DNA of 64,000 bases from Allium sativum (taxonomy: Eukaryota > Streptophyta > Magnoliopsida > Asparagales > Amaryllidaceae). Made by a program: the position numbers and the translations under genes. The stretch covers positions 126,572,493 through 126,636,492 of the forward strand of contig CM060912.1 in assembly GCA_030737875.1 (NCBI GenBank), given 5' to 3'. Shown here one piece after another: positions 1 through 11,223 of this stretch. Numbering within the stretch: the first letter of the stretch is position 1; each line of letters begins with the position of its first letter. The notes under the pieces were generated by a model. The model had not been told where the DNA came from, made no database searches, and saw only the letters and a list, made by a program, of their open reading frames with translations.

Positions 1-2400
1 TCTCCAAATACCATAATTAATTTCAAAAATGAAAAAAAAAAGATGTAAGAATTTGAATAACTGGCAATGCTCTGAGAAATAAGTAAACAACATGTAAACA
101 ATATTAAACCGCATGTACTGTCCGGTTGTAATGAGTTAGCATGTGAATGAAAACATGTAAACTTTAGATTCTCGATGGAAAAATAGAAGTTAAAATGTAA
201 AATTTAAAATAACACTGCAAATAAAAACATGCACTGAATAAGAAGACGCTCAGTGGAAATTATATAACACAGCAGGAGCAAATGATTCGGTAAATGATTT
301 TGTTAAAGATAATTAAACAGTCTGGAGCAAATGATTCGGTAAATTTTAAACAAAACCAAATAACAGTTGGTAAAATGGCAAATCTAACATGGTTCAACTA
401 TCAAATAACTTTAAAATAGGTTATCGTGAAACATAACTCATTCTTCCAACCTCATCGCAAACACAATCAGCAGGTAAAATAACTGAAACATACGCATCAA
501 AGCATATCCATCAACATTATTAGGTAACTGTATATACAATTGCAGCATCATATTTACTATATACCTAAAATAAAAAATTGGGTTGAAGAAGGTACCTGTG
601 TGAAGATATATCACAAGATAGTACAGGTTAGCTTTTGGATCTCATGGATGATGAGCCTGCATGTATGTCATGGATGATGGATGAGCCAATAAAAGATTAT
701 CTAAGACAATGTAAAAGCCAATAAAAGATTAAATCTCATGGATGAGCCTGCATGTATTTTGGGTGAGTTTTAACTTCATTGCAAAATATTCCAGTACAAG
801 ATATGTCATACAGAAATAACTACTTTAAGCTCATGCAATTTGATACCCAAACTATCAAATCTTGAGTGCATGCATTTGGATCCATGTACACATCTTATTT
901 TTGAAAATCTCGGTCAAAAATTTGGTAAATATTTGAAACTGAATATAAGCTATACGCATGGAGATTTCAAATGACGTTGAAACACATGATCCTTGATTGG
1001 ATGATCCAAAGCACTCTGAGAAAATAAATCCATCTACTAGTAGACTAATGTAAATGAAAGATGGGGCAATGCAAATTATACGTATTACAATGACTGAGTT
1101 AACAGGAAATCCCATTTTGCACATCCGACAATTAGCAAACAAGGGAACACAATATGCATGGAATAAAGATGATATGAGATGCAAACACTGTTGATAGAGT
1201 GCACTGTAAACACTGGTAGAGGAGCAATAATTCACAAAAGAAGTAGCAGCCCAGATAAAAGAAATTGGTAAGCCAGAAAAGACATGTGAAGAAGTGTATC
1301 ACAAATGCTAGAAACAAATGAAAAACGCAGGCATAAATGACTCGAGCAACACAAAATACACACTCACTACTCTGCACCTACATGCAAGAACCCACAATGT
1401 TATACTCTCATACACAGAAATGCGCGCACACACCATTCACAGCAACAAAAAAAGTACGATATAGGATTATACGCTCATGAACCGAAAAACTTTTAAATTA
1501 GGAATTAGTTAGCTAGCTTAATACAGTAATTTTTTACATAAAATTTATTACATGTTTTGGAAATCTCGATATACTTTCGAATATTTGATAAAATCAACAA
1601 ACATCCCAAAATATGCAACTCACTGGAACTGATTTATTACCTATTCCATATCTTCTGGGATCATATTTAATTAAATGATTTTTGTATTTGAAACAGATCA
1701 TATTTAATAAAAATATCACTACCAATTGATAAAGCAGTCCATCTTACTGTTTGGTTTCATGAGTTATACGGTTTTACATGCATAACAATCTCTCATTACA
1801 CAATGATACATGCAGGCTCATCCATGAGTTTTACAGTTTTACAGTATAACTTGATGTATTTTTTAAAAATCCACAGCTCAAAATGTATTCATTTCTAAAC
1901 AAAACCATCAACTGCTAAAATGATTATTCCAGAGCCTACTTTATTATAAAAATTTCAAAGTTTTTAGTCAATTAATTTGAGACAGGTTAAAATTTTAGTA
2001 ATTCAGTTTTGGCCATGTTTTGATAATCAGGAATTTTAGTAATTCAGTTTTAAAATTATATAACCAACATCGTTAACTTAATAAATATCATATACATGCA
2101 TGTCCAAGCACATGTTCATCCATGTCTAAACCGAAATAAGAGCCTACAGTAAAAACAATTCAGCATATAAAACCTTTTGCATATTAAAAAATCAGTTCAG
2201 CAAATCAGTAACACTGATAGGGTTTACTGCAAAAACCGAAATTATACCTTCAACTCCACTGTTATACTGATCCAGAAATTACAGAAATCGATCCAGAAAT
2301 TGTAGCAAGAGATAGGGTTTACTGCAAATGCAATAGATTTAAGATTTAATGTCTAGTCAATTATCTTTCATAAATAAATTTCTCAGAACAAAGAACCGTA
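1..2400. other. AT-rich DNA without a recognised gene
   Basis: No convincing coding region, RNA gene or complete transposon is visible. The open frames on the minus strand at 855-1377 are AT-rich and match no family I know. Short scattered repeats occur: a phrase built on 'catggatgatgagcctgcatg' variants recurs at about 640-760 and appears inverted near 1812-1830. The segment may be the intron or body of a minus-strand element whose 5' end lies at 2400-2822. Confidence 0.5.
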
Positions 2401-2822
2401 CCTTTGATTGGATTCGAGCGAAGATGAATCCACAGAGTTTCAATTATCTTCTATTAAATCGATTCGAAGAACAACGAAGATGGATCCACAGAGTTTCGAG
2501 CGATGTCTAGAGTGATTGTGTGAAGAGAATCCAGAGAGTTTCGGGCGAAGATCGATTACAAATTACAGATTTAGGGTTTCGAACGAAGATGGATTATCGG
2601 AGCAAAGTCCAATGAGAAACCGACTTTGTGTTTTTAAGAAATGAAATTCTGGACGATAGTTAGGGTTTTGGACGGGTAATGGGTAGTGCGATGTGTTTTA
2701 TGTGGCCGAATGGGTCATTCACCCAACGTAAAATATAAATGAATTAGATCAACCCAACCCAATTAAAAAGGGGTTAAAAGGGTTGGGTTAAAGGGTTGTC
2801 TTCAGTTTTGACAGCCCTAACT
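2400..2822 (-). mobile_element. possible 5' end of a minus-strand hAT-like element
   Basis: On the minus strand the segment opens with 'ttagggctgtcaaaac' (ending near 2822), followed by a stretch rich in 'aaccc/gggtt'. It then reads like a plant 5' untranslated exon ending in a good splice donor (caaag|gtacgg, near 2403). Three imperfect copies of 'gaagatggatccacagagtttc' lie at about 2420-2560. A subterminal 'GGGCTGTCAA' is common at hAT termini. The opposite end was not found in the window, so class and extent are inferred. Confidence 0.3.
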
Positions 2823-2825
2823 TCA

Positions 2826-3450
2826 CTGTCCTATCTTCTTCAAATTGTTACGTCCTTTACCGCTGCACCTATGCATTCTCCTATTTCGTAATGCACCCAA
2901 ACTAGAACTTCATACGTATCTTTCCCTCATGATAGAACTCATCACATGTCATCCTCCGCAGTTATATCCTTCGCCCTCAACTGTTCTTTCTACATCAGTT
3001 GCATGTACATGAAGGGGACGACACCTAACATTCGATGTGTACCATTCGTATTACATCTGGATGACAAGAGCATGCAGTCTTTATATAGATCCAATGTACG
3101 GAAGAATATAGTTAAATACAAGTGTTTCATCATATAGGTATGTGTGTTGGCTTACTAATGGCTTTAGGCTAAGGTGTATTATGTTTGACCCATATCATTG
3201 TGTAGTAGAGTTTAAGGATAGAAGCATCCCTGTATTGGATAATTCACTGAGCATGAAGCTACAACTTGGAAGAATCCTGGGTGATATCCATATGGCTGTT
3301 GTCAATGGTTATTTTGGTAGGTTCTTTATTCTGAAGGCTAACGAGGAATGTGAAGATTTGGGCATTGTTTTAAGATTAGGTGGGTATTTGGAATCTAAAA
3401 ATTTTATGAAACCAAAAGCAATGGAATTCAAAGGAAGTCATCTTAAATAG
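2826..3450 (+). pseudogene. truncated upstream copy of F-box-associated-like sequence
   Basis: This segment repeats the 5' part of the frame at 3747-4589. The shared blocks include the phrases CIMFDP.HCVVEFKDRS, MKLQLGRILG and EDLGIVLRL. The copy is split into two frames (2946-3137 and 3142-3450). It loses similarity after the glycine-tyrosine near 3390, where an unrelated tail ends the frame about 60 codons early. A tandem duplication followed by truncation explains it. The order of motifs (a WLT segment, a hydrophobic FDP segment, a W/ED segment) resembles the F-box-associated region of plant F-box proteins, but no F-box is visible. Confidence 0.4.
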
Positions 3451-3746
3451 GTAGGCTTTACAACCGTTTAAACAAAGCATCAACCCATCATAACCTCGTC
3501 TTGCTCTTAACCCTTTCAATCAAATCATCAAATCACGTAACATTATATCCCTCCCTCTTCCAAAATTCCAATCCCCTAAAACAAACAGCAAAATATCAAG
3601 AAAGAAGTCAATATATTCATCAAGAAGGTGATCAATGGCATTACCAACGCTAAAGATCAAGGCATCGGCACTTAGCGCCATGGCCATTCAACAGTAGGCA
3701 TCTTCTTCCAAAACCACCACGAGCGCAACAACAACAGAAACACTGC

Positions 3747-4589
3747 TTGCATATACATTTTACATCAACAATTCATCCCTCACCACCTACTCTACCTCAC
3801 GGCCCCTTCCCTCAAACCTTCACTCTCATGTCTTCTTCAAACGGTTACATCCTTTGCCGCTGCACTTACAAATTCTCCTATTTCATAATGCACCGAAACT
3901 TCAGAACTTCGTACCTTCCTTATCCTCAAAGACCACATCACATCTCATCCCTCGCAGTTATTTCCTTCGCCCACGACCATTCTTTATACAATAGTTGCAT
4001 GATCTATAAAGGGGGTGACACTTACACCTTCGATGTGCACCATTCGTATTATGGAAGGTTGCGAAGAGCGTGCCGTCTTCATACCAAACCAGTGTATGGA
4101 AGAGTACGGTTAAACACAGGTGTTTCATCGTATAGGTATGCCTATTGGCTTACTAATGAGTTTAGGCCAAGGTGCATTATGTTTGACCCGCATCATTGCG
4201 TAGTAGAGTTTAAGGATAGAAGCTTCCCTATATCTGAAAATTCATCAGGAATGAAGCTACAACTTGGACGAATCTTGGGTAATATCCATATGGCTGTTGT
4301 CAATGGTCTTTTTGGGAGGTTCTTTATTCAGAAGGGTAATGGAGAATGGGAAGATTTGGGCATTGTTTTAAGATTAGTTGGGTATTTTGAAGAGAATGAA
4401 GAGGTTGTGCCTTTCAGATTCGAAAGCCATAAGTTTGAGTTTGTGTTTTGTGTAGGAGGTGCAAGGTTAGTGTTGATAGAAAGCAATGATGTGAATGGTC
4501 GATTGAGGGAGGTTGATCTTCCATTCTCGGATCTGATATTGGCTGGAAATAAATTTGATGTTGGAAATTCAGTTCCTTATGCTCCTTGA
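3747..4589 (+). CDS. hypothetical protein, F-box-associated-like C-terminal region
   Basis: The open frame has 280 codons, and only the last ~150 look protein-like. From about residue 130 it reads YAYWLTNEF, RCIMFDPHHCVVEF, LQLGRILGNIHMAVVNG, then an acidic GEWEDLGIVLRLVGYFEE and a terminal RLVLIESNDVNGRLREVDL. That succession (YWLT, FD..., LG.L..., W...., LV.....REV) is the pattern of F-box-associated beta-propeller-like domains in plant SCF substrate receptors. I infer family membership from pattern only. The first ~100 residues are Pro/His/Ser-rich and are probably translated upstream DNA, because that stretch aligns with non-coding sequence of the truncated copy upstream. A separate ATG near 3634 opens a short frame closed by TAG. 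Nothing resembling an F-box (about 45 residues) is present, so this is more likely a gene remnant than a functional gene. About 160 bases of 3' flank separate it from the Copia element. Confidence 0.35.
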   Translation: MHIHFTSTIHPSPPTLPHGPFPQTFTLMSSSNGYILCRCTYKFSYFIMHRNFRTSYLPYPQRPHHISSLAVISFAHDHSLYNSCMIYKGGDTYTFDVHHSYYGRLRRACRLHTKPVYGRVRLNTGVSSYRYAYWLTNEFRPRCIMFDPHHCVVEFKDRSFPISENSSGMKLQLGRILGNIHMAVVNGLFGRFFIQKGNGEWEDLGIVLRLVGYFEENEEVVPFRFESHKFEFVFCVGGARLVLIESNDVNGRLREVDLPFSDLILAGNKFDVGNSVPYAP

Positions 4590-4749
4590 GAAGAAGCCTG
4601 AAGTTCTTACGGTTATAGAGGATTTTTCTTTTTATCATGTTTCGTTGAGTATATTTGATTACTAATTCTTGGTTTTCTTGTAATCACATTTCTTGATTGA
4701 ATTTCACTAATCGAAAATATGAAGAATTTTCGGTTTTGCCCTATGAAAT

Positions 4750-5337
4750 TGTTGAGATATGTGATACACAAATCACAATTGTGGACAACAAATTTTCTGT
4801 GTAGATCCATTTTTGATGGAGAGATTTGTTGCTACTTTTGTAGGATATTTGAAAGTGAAGGCAAAGATTATTTGGTGCTTATCAAATAGATATTTGATAT
4901 ATATGAAGATAATTTGGATGACAAGTTTACTTAGGTGGCAAGTTTACTTGGGTGCCAAGAAAACATGGGTATGAAGCAATTCACTCTATAAAAGGCCTAG
5001 TTGATATCTTCGTTATGTGGTGGAAAAATCTGTCATTGTTCTTCATTATCTTTTTCCTCAAATTTTTAGCTATTAGATATTCTCTACCTATTTTTCAATA
5101 AGGTTATTGGTTCAAGTTGTAATTGTTTGTAACGATAGTTGAGATCGATTGTAAACAATTTTTATTGGTGAATCAATAAAGAGGGTGGTTGGATGGAACA
5201 TTGTGTGCTCATATTTACGATATTTTTTGTGGTGTTGTTTATTTTTTCAATCACATTCATCTTCAAGTGATTGGGTGATAAAGATCCTATTTTTCTTGGC
5301 GTTTTGTCAAACTTCCGCTGCGCACAAAACCCCAACA
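4750..5337 (+). repeat. Copia 5' LTR
   Basis: The LTR runs from TG to CA and pairs with 6989-7574. It contains 'ctataaaag' near 4983, a plausible TATA box, and is followed by a primer-binding site. Confidence 0.9.
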
Positions 5338-5340
5338 GTT

Positions 5341-5352
5341 TCGTATCAAAGC
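5341..5352 (+). other. Copia primer-binding site (degenerate tRNA-Met type)
   Basis: The sequence tcgtatcaaagc differs at two positions from tggtatcagagc, which is complementary to the 3' end of plant initiator tRNA-Met. It lies three bases after the LTR, the expected place. Confidence 0.7.
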
Positions 5353-5399
5353 TCAGTTCATCGCATAGCTTGGAGTGTTTGTTTGATTGAAAATTGGAG

Positions 5400-6610
5400 A
5401 TGTCGGAGATGATGACGTTTTCGAAGATGGCTATTTTAAATAGGAAGAATTGGGGTACGTGGAAGCCGAAGATGGAGGACATTCTATATCTCAATGATTT
5501 GCATGATCTCATTGATGGACATGGGGAGAAGCCCTCGAATATGGATGAGGGAAAGTGAAAGAAAATGGATAAAAAGACAATAGCATTAATTTGCCAATAT
5601 TTGGATGATTCTGTATTCCATCATGTTGCTAGCTGTGAATCCGCGAAGGCGTTGTGGGACAAATTAGTATCGCTATATGAGTCGAAGAGTGCTACAAGTA
5701 AGGCTTTTCTAGTTTCAAAGTTGGTGCAACTTCAATTGGATGAGGAGAAGTCTATTGCAGAGCATTTGAACGAGTTTTAGGATATCGTCAATCAATTGGC
5801 AAACATGAAGGTAAATTTTGATGATGAGTTGCAGGTTTTTTTGTTGATGAGTTCTCTTTCGGAAAGTTGGGAGAATTTGGTTGTTTCATTGAGTAATTCC
5901 AATGCTAATGGAAATATCTCTTTAGAAATGGTACAAAGTTGTCTTTTAAATGAGGAGCTAAGGGGAAAAGAGTCGGAGTTGAAATCGGTACAAAGTGAGG
6001 CAATGGTAGCAAGGGACTCGAAGGATACGGTTTGGAAGAAAAAGGGAGCCAAGGGTAAAGGTGCAATCACTTGTTTCCATTGCAAGAAGGAATGTCACAA
6101 ACGCAATGATTGCTATTCATATATACGAGATATGAAGAAGAAGAAGAAGAAGGCGCAAGGTGATAATAATAGAGATGAGGCACATGCAAGCTTTGCTGAA
6201 GGTACCGAAGGCGATTCTTCATGGGAAGTCCTATTTAGTGTTGTGGAGGCTTGGAAGATGGATTCAGGAGCCAGTTTTCACATACGTCGTGATGTGAAAA
6301 GTTTTTCTTCATATGAGAAAAGTTTTGGCATGATAAAAATGGTCAATGGAGTAGAGCTACCAATTTGTGGAGTTGGAGCTGTTAGGTTTGGATGCATGAT
6401 GGAGTGGTGAGAGAAGTGGTAGGTGTGAGGCACATACCCACTTGTTCGCATAACCTTATATCTCTCGGTCAGTTAGATCGCCGCGGTTGCACTTATGAGA
6501 CTCGAAGTGAAGTTTTAAGAGTGAAGGAGGGTGGTTGTGTGATGATGCGAGTAGTTTTGGAGGAGGGAAAACTATGGTTGGTTCGGTGGTCAACAGTGGA
6601 AGGCGGGTGA
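5400..6610 (+). pseudogene. Copia gag-protease pseudogene
   Basis: The frame starts at an ATG 63 bases after the LTR. It encodes a Copia gag of the UBN2 type (NWGTWKPKMEDIL near the start, then ALWDKL and SKLVQLQLDEEKS). A CCHC-like zinc knuckle follows at about 6069-6110 in which the usual glycine before histidine is cysteine (CFHCKKECHKRNDC). An aspartic protease motif DSGASFH lies near 6259. The frame is broken by TGA at 5556-5558 and TAG at 5778-5780, both consistent with single point changes in an otherwise continuous reading frame. A one-base shift near 6390 moves the gag-pre-integrase part (HIPTCSHNLISLGQLD) into another frame. After about 6610 no integrase or polymerase follows; 6611-6988 is short degenerate sequence ending in the purine-rich ggtggag before the 3' LTR. 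Confidence 0.85.
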
Positions 6611-6988
6611 CGGTTGAAGAATCTAGTCCACAACAAGGTGGGGAGGTTAATACGGTCACTGCTGATGGTCCTAATGTGGAGGATCATGGTATCGACAAGG
6701 GTCTAGATGTTGATGATGCTCGACGGATCTCGGAGATAAAGAGATCATGTCAAGCAGAAGACGGATGTCGAGTTGTGAAATCCACAAAGGCGAAATGGAG
6801 GTCTTTGTGTTATTACAAACGGTTTTGAAGATCATTGTTGGCATGATGCATGGATGATGGAGGTGCACTATTAGTGGGCGTTGGTGGAGGTTTGTAATGA
6901 TATTAATTGAGAAAAGAAGGTTGAAAGTGAGAGCTAAATTGGTTGTTGTTGAGTGGAGGAGAAGTTGTGATTTAGTATCATGGTGGAG

Positions 6989-7574
6989 TGTTGAGATATG
7001 TGATACGCAAATCACAATTGTAGGCAACAAATTTTCTATGTAGATCCATTTTTGGTGGAGAGATTTGTTGCTACTTTTGTGGGATATTTGAAAGTGAAGG
7101 CAAAGATTATTTGGTGCATATCCAAATAGATATTTGATATATATAAAGATAATTTGGGTGACAAGTTTACTTAGGTGGCAAGTTTACTTGGGTGCCAAGA
7201 AAACATGGGTATGAATCAATTCACTCTATAAAAGGCCTACTTGATATCTTCATTATGTGGTGGAAAAATTTGTCATTGTTCTTCATTATCTTTCTCCTCA
7301 AATTGTTTAGCCATTAGATATTCTCTACCTATTTCTCAATAAGGTTATTGATTCAAGTTGTGTTTGTTTGTAACGATAGTTGAGATCAGTTGTATACAAT
7401 ATTTTGGTGAATCAATAAAGAGGGTTGTTGGCTGGAATATCGTGTGTTGATACTTCCGATATTGTCTGTGTTGTTATTCGTTTTTTAATCAAATTCATTT
7501 CTAAGTGATTGGGTGAAAAAAATCAATTTTTTTGGGTGTTTTGTCAAACTTCCGCTGCGCACAAAACCCCAACA
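6989..7574 (+). repeat. Copia 3' LTR
   Basis: Pairs with 4750-5337 and ends at the second gaaat duplication. The weak purine tract ggtggag (6982-6988) immediately precedes it. Confidence 0.9.
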
Positions 7575-7637
7575 GAAATAAGATCATGTTTTTTTGGACG
7601 ACATGACTCACTAAATGGGTTTGGTCTACGTATGCAT

Positions 7638-7740
7638 CACTACACCATATCTGCGAATTTTGCGTACAAAATTCGACTAATAGCCGTATCAAATTTGATA
7701 ATGCTCACATCTGTATCAAACAACAGCTTGCGATCTACAC
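7638..7740 (+). repeat. CACTA-1 left terminal inverted repeat and subterminal motifs
   Basis: The terminus begins cactacaccatat. Copies of the subterminal motif (agccgtatcaaat, tctgtatcaaac) lie within 90 bp. From 7741 to 8434 there is a non-coding leader with pyrimidine-rich stretches. The sequence ttataggcgggcaac just before 8435 looks like an intron acceptor ahead of the first coding exon. Confidence 0.85.
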
Positions 7741-8434
7741 CACCCCAGGCACCCCAAATCTGGCCGTTCGTCGCGAATGCTTCGGATCGGTTAATTTGAC
7801 TCGATTGTCGACCGTTTCAAATTCGTGCCTTCTTTGTGTAAAACTTTTGGTTGAAAAAGCACACCCATCCCTCCAAATTTGTGATCCTTTCGGGTTATCT
7901 CCCTCCCTTTTTTTAATTTCCCTCATCTAATATTGTATCCCGTGCTCTATTTCCATTTCTGAAAATCGCTTCCAAAAAATTATAGAAATCCGATAGTTGT
8001 CTACTCAAATCTGCTTCTTTGTCATTGTCTGCAAATCGTGCGTCTCTATTGCTGGTAAAATTTTCGTTTGATTCGGTTTCTAGTAATCGATATTTTTTGC
8101 GCTATTGTTTCAATTCATGCTCAACATGTTGTAGGCCAGAGAGCTATTTATTGGTTTTTACCCAAGGTCGGTTACAAAGCAAGGTTGAACATTGAAGAAA
8201 GTTGGTTTTCGTAGTTGGTCATATTACACCAGGGTTAGTGCATACGTTATTTGATCTATTTCCTTGTATTATCTAGTCATACGGGATATGTAGAATATGA
8301 ACCTTGAATTTTGTTTGTTAAACCGCCTTACTCATTCCAGTAAAAAAATAAAAAAAACCAACTTGCCATGAAAACATCCGGTGATTGATGCGATTTGTAA
8401 GTTGTAACAATTTTTGAATTTATAGGCGGGCAAC

Positions 8435-8674
8435 ATGGCATTCATTATAGACAAAAAGCGGATTAGTGAATCTAATCAAAGATCTCCATACTATATTGAT
8501 GGAGTGAACATGTTTATTTGTTTTGTTGAAGAAAACGGTGGTAAGGAAGGAGTATATTTATTCCCTTGCAATCGGTGCCAAAATATGAAGACGTTCAAAT
8601 TAGAAGAAATCCATTTTCATTTACTTAGATGGGGTTTTATCCAATCATATAGTATGTGGTATTTACATGGGGAA
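8435..8674 (+). pseudogene. CACTA-1 TNPD-like transposase, N-terminal transposase-associated domain
   Basis: Eighty codons open with ATG at 8435 and encode the transposase-associated domain found at the N terminus of plant En/Spm transposases: a YYIDGVNMFICF segment, the cysteine pair PCNRCQN and the closing motif WGFIQSYSMWYLHGE. Gypsy-A inserted directly after the codons for HGE. The reading frame resumes exactly at 19761 once one copy of the gggaa duplication is removed. The domain is complete here, but the downstream parts are damaged. Confidence 0.9.
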
Positions 8675-8945
8675 TGTAACAACCCGTATTTTAATAACAT
8701 GTTGAAACTATAAATCAAGGCAGAATTAAATTTTAAAATAGGAATCAAGGGAAACGGTTTGCGCCATTGCGTTCGTCTCGAAATTCTGCTTGGAAACGAG
8801 TCTGAGTTTTCGAAAAACAGAGTCCGTATGACCAAGTTATGGCCCTTCGAAGTTTCAGGAATTTTCAGAATAAAAAACAGCTCGAAATTTGAATTCGAAA
8901 TTCAAATTCAAACCGCAGGGAAGACTGGGCGGGAAATTTCCCGCC

Positions 8946-9022
8946 CAGGACCAGGTCGACCTGGGGGTCGACACTATGGTCGACCTCTCAGGGACCAGGT
9001 TGACCCTATGGTCGACCTGGTG
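8946..9022 (+). promoter_or_regulatory. GTCGAC-rich block upstream of the Gypsy-A TATA box
   Basis: The block has four perfect GTCGAC copies plus a gttgac variant in about 75 bp, including the perfect 14-bp palindrome ccaggtcgacctgg at 8951-8964. It ends about 80 bp before tatataaa at 9100-9107. The position suggests a promoter-proximal repeat, and the 3' LTR carries the same block at about 16420-16490. Function is inferred from position only. Confidence 0.5.
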
Positions 9023-9623
9023 CCAAAGCCTGGTTTTCAGCCTGGGTGCATTCTGATGTATTTAGACTTGTTTTATGACCAGATTCGTCTGCCTAACCCT
9101 ATATAAACAGCCCCCTAGCCTCATTCTCTCTACACCATTTCATTCTGTCCTTAGCTACCTCTGTGAAAATCAAAATGATAATATTTAAATTAAAAGAGAC
9201 TACTTCTTCTTCGTCAAGACAACAGCTAGGAATTGCAAATTTGGGGGTTTTCAACTAGAACAAGACTAAACAAATAGAGATTCAACAACTGCAATAACTG
9301 TTTCCAGAATCAAATCTCTGCACTCTAATTCTCGATCCACGCTCTGTTAGTTCTAGTTACTTTGAGATTTAAACTTGTTAAATTTAATATGGACATGGAA
9401 TGAAACGAAATTGGACCTAAGCTTGATTATCTATTTAGATCTGTTCTTGTCTCTTCTTGAATCTAAGATTTTGGGTTATTTCTTATCGATTGAATCATGC
9501 CCATTCATGTTGTTGGTCCTAGTTTATTATTCAAACGCTAGATTGTAACATAAATTCTTGACTTGTGGGAATATTTCTATTTGGGGCCTATTCATGTTGT
9601 AAATCAAATTCTTTCATGTCTAT

Positions 9624-9990
9624 TACCTTAATATGCCTATGACTGTGGACATAAGGTTTTGCCTATGCCTATGACGATGAACATAAGACTATGCCTATGC
9701 CTAGGACTAAGAACATAAGACTATGCCTATGACTGTGAACATAAGACTATGCCTATACCTATGACTGTGAACATAAGACTATGCCTATGACTATGACGAG
9801 GACAATTGTGGCTAATCACCTATGACTCTTGACTATGAGGATTATTACCTATGATTATGAACATAAGGCTATTATCTATGACTATGATTTTGAAACTATT
9901 ACTGTTAATTGCCTATGACTATTTGCCTAGAACTATTTTTGATAATTATCCATGATTATTGTGATGGGTCGCTTATGATTCATAACTATG
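9624..9990 (+). repeat. 'cctatgac' short-period repeat region in Gypsy-A LTR
   Basis: Imperfect repetitions of 'gcctatgactgtgaacataagact' and shorter 'cctatgac' units fill this stretch. The same region occurs in the 3' LTR at about 17105-17480 with a slightly different unit order, as expected from replication slippage. Confidence 0.8.
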
Positions 9991-10005
9991 AGATTTCTAC
10001 CTATG

Positions 10006-11223
10006 TGATATACACGTAAATGTGTATATTTTATCCGCTTATTTATCTTATTTTCCCTTTAAAATAATTGATACTTTGTATTTATAGCTGTATTTTCAGA
10101 TTGTTGACAAGAAGCATGGTTTAGAGCATTTGATGGATAAAGCATGAAGAATTTGCTTAAAAAGAGTGAAGTTCAAAATTGCTAAAGCTTGAAGAGTCTA
10201 AAGCTTGAAGAACGGTTGCAATTATATTTCAGTTAAGAAGATTTGGCTCGATAAAGACTCAAACTGCATTCACATTAGCTGGCCTCTTACTCATGTTGCG
10301 TTCACACTAGCCTATTTGCTAGACCACTCACTCTAAAGCTGTGTTCACACTGGCTTATGTGTTATTTGGGTTATTTCTTTAGTCCCACATTATGTAATTA
10401 GCTAGCTAGCCTTTGTCATATCAGCTATAAATACATTGTATCTTAGTCTTGTAAGGAACACATTTAGTTTTATTCTGTAATCCTCTGCTTGGAATAAAAC
10501 TCTTCTCCTTCTCTTCTCTGTTGTTATTTTATTTTATTTATGTTTATGTTATTTATTTTCTTTTTCTCGTTTTCTTTAGCTATGTCTAGCTAATCCCCTT
10601 TGATTAGGGGGTGATGACGCTAATAGATATGATTTGATATGAATCACATAGCCAAAGGATGAGGACTTAATATATGTAGATCTAGATCTGTTCAAGGGTT
10701 AGATCTGAACCTTCATATTCTGTGTCGTTTAAGAGCTATGCTCCTTCACAGGGTATATTCGTGTTCGGTCTAACAATTATCAGATTTAGATCTAATTTTA
10801 GGGTTTTAGAAATTAATTAGTGAATCTGTCCTGATAGCCTATGGTTGTTTAAGAGCTGAGCTCCTGCATAGGCTATACTTGTTGTTATTTACTTATTTGT
10901 TTCTATAAACCTAATTATCGTTGATTCATGATTGTGACAGAAACATGAATTAGAACCGATTAATCTGTTTGCCTATTGATGAATATTAATCTAATTTATG
11001 TCATCGCTCCCTATTCGCTTTCACTTATTGTTAAAACTCTCTTATATTTAATTTCTGCTATTTTCTTTGTTTTCAACCAATCAAAAGTTAGGGATAACTT
11101 GATTGGATTTATTAATAAATAATTTGGTCCCAGAGTTCGACACCCTCTACAACGATCCTTGTTGTTTAGGAAAGACGAACGAATTTTACAGTTGTTTACA
11201 ATTATTTAATTTGTTCTCAAACA
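10006..11223 (+). mobile_element. solo LTR nested in the Gypsy-A 5' LTR
   Basis: A 1218-bp block starts tgatatacacgtaaatg and ends gttctcaaaca. It is flanked by the 5-bp duplication ctatg (10001-10005 and 11224-11228) and is absent from the Gypsy-A 3' LTR. It has LTR signals in order: ctataaata near 10425, and an aataaa polyadenylation signal near 10494. No primer site, polypurine tract or coding sequence is attached, so it is the product of recombination between two LTRs of a complete element. The orientation is inferred from these signals. Its family is unrelated to Gypsy-A, B or C by eye. Confidence 0.88.

Larger units (their letters stand above)
4750..7574 (+). mobile_element. internally deleted Ty1/Copia LTR retrotransposon
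   Basis: Two LTRs of 588 and 586 bp, both starting tgttgagatatg and ending ccccaaca, are flanked by the 5-bp duplication gaaat (4745-4749 and 7575-7579). The internal part is only 1651 bp and carries gag, protease and the start of the pre-integrase region. Integrase, reverse transcriptase and RNase H are absent. The gag order (UBN2-type gag, CCHC knuckle, DSGAS protease) is Copia. The element is non-autonomous. The two LTRs differ at about a dozen places in their first ~270 bp by eye, so the insertion is fairly old. Confidence 0.9.
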
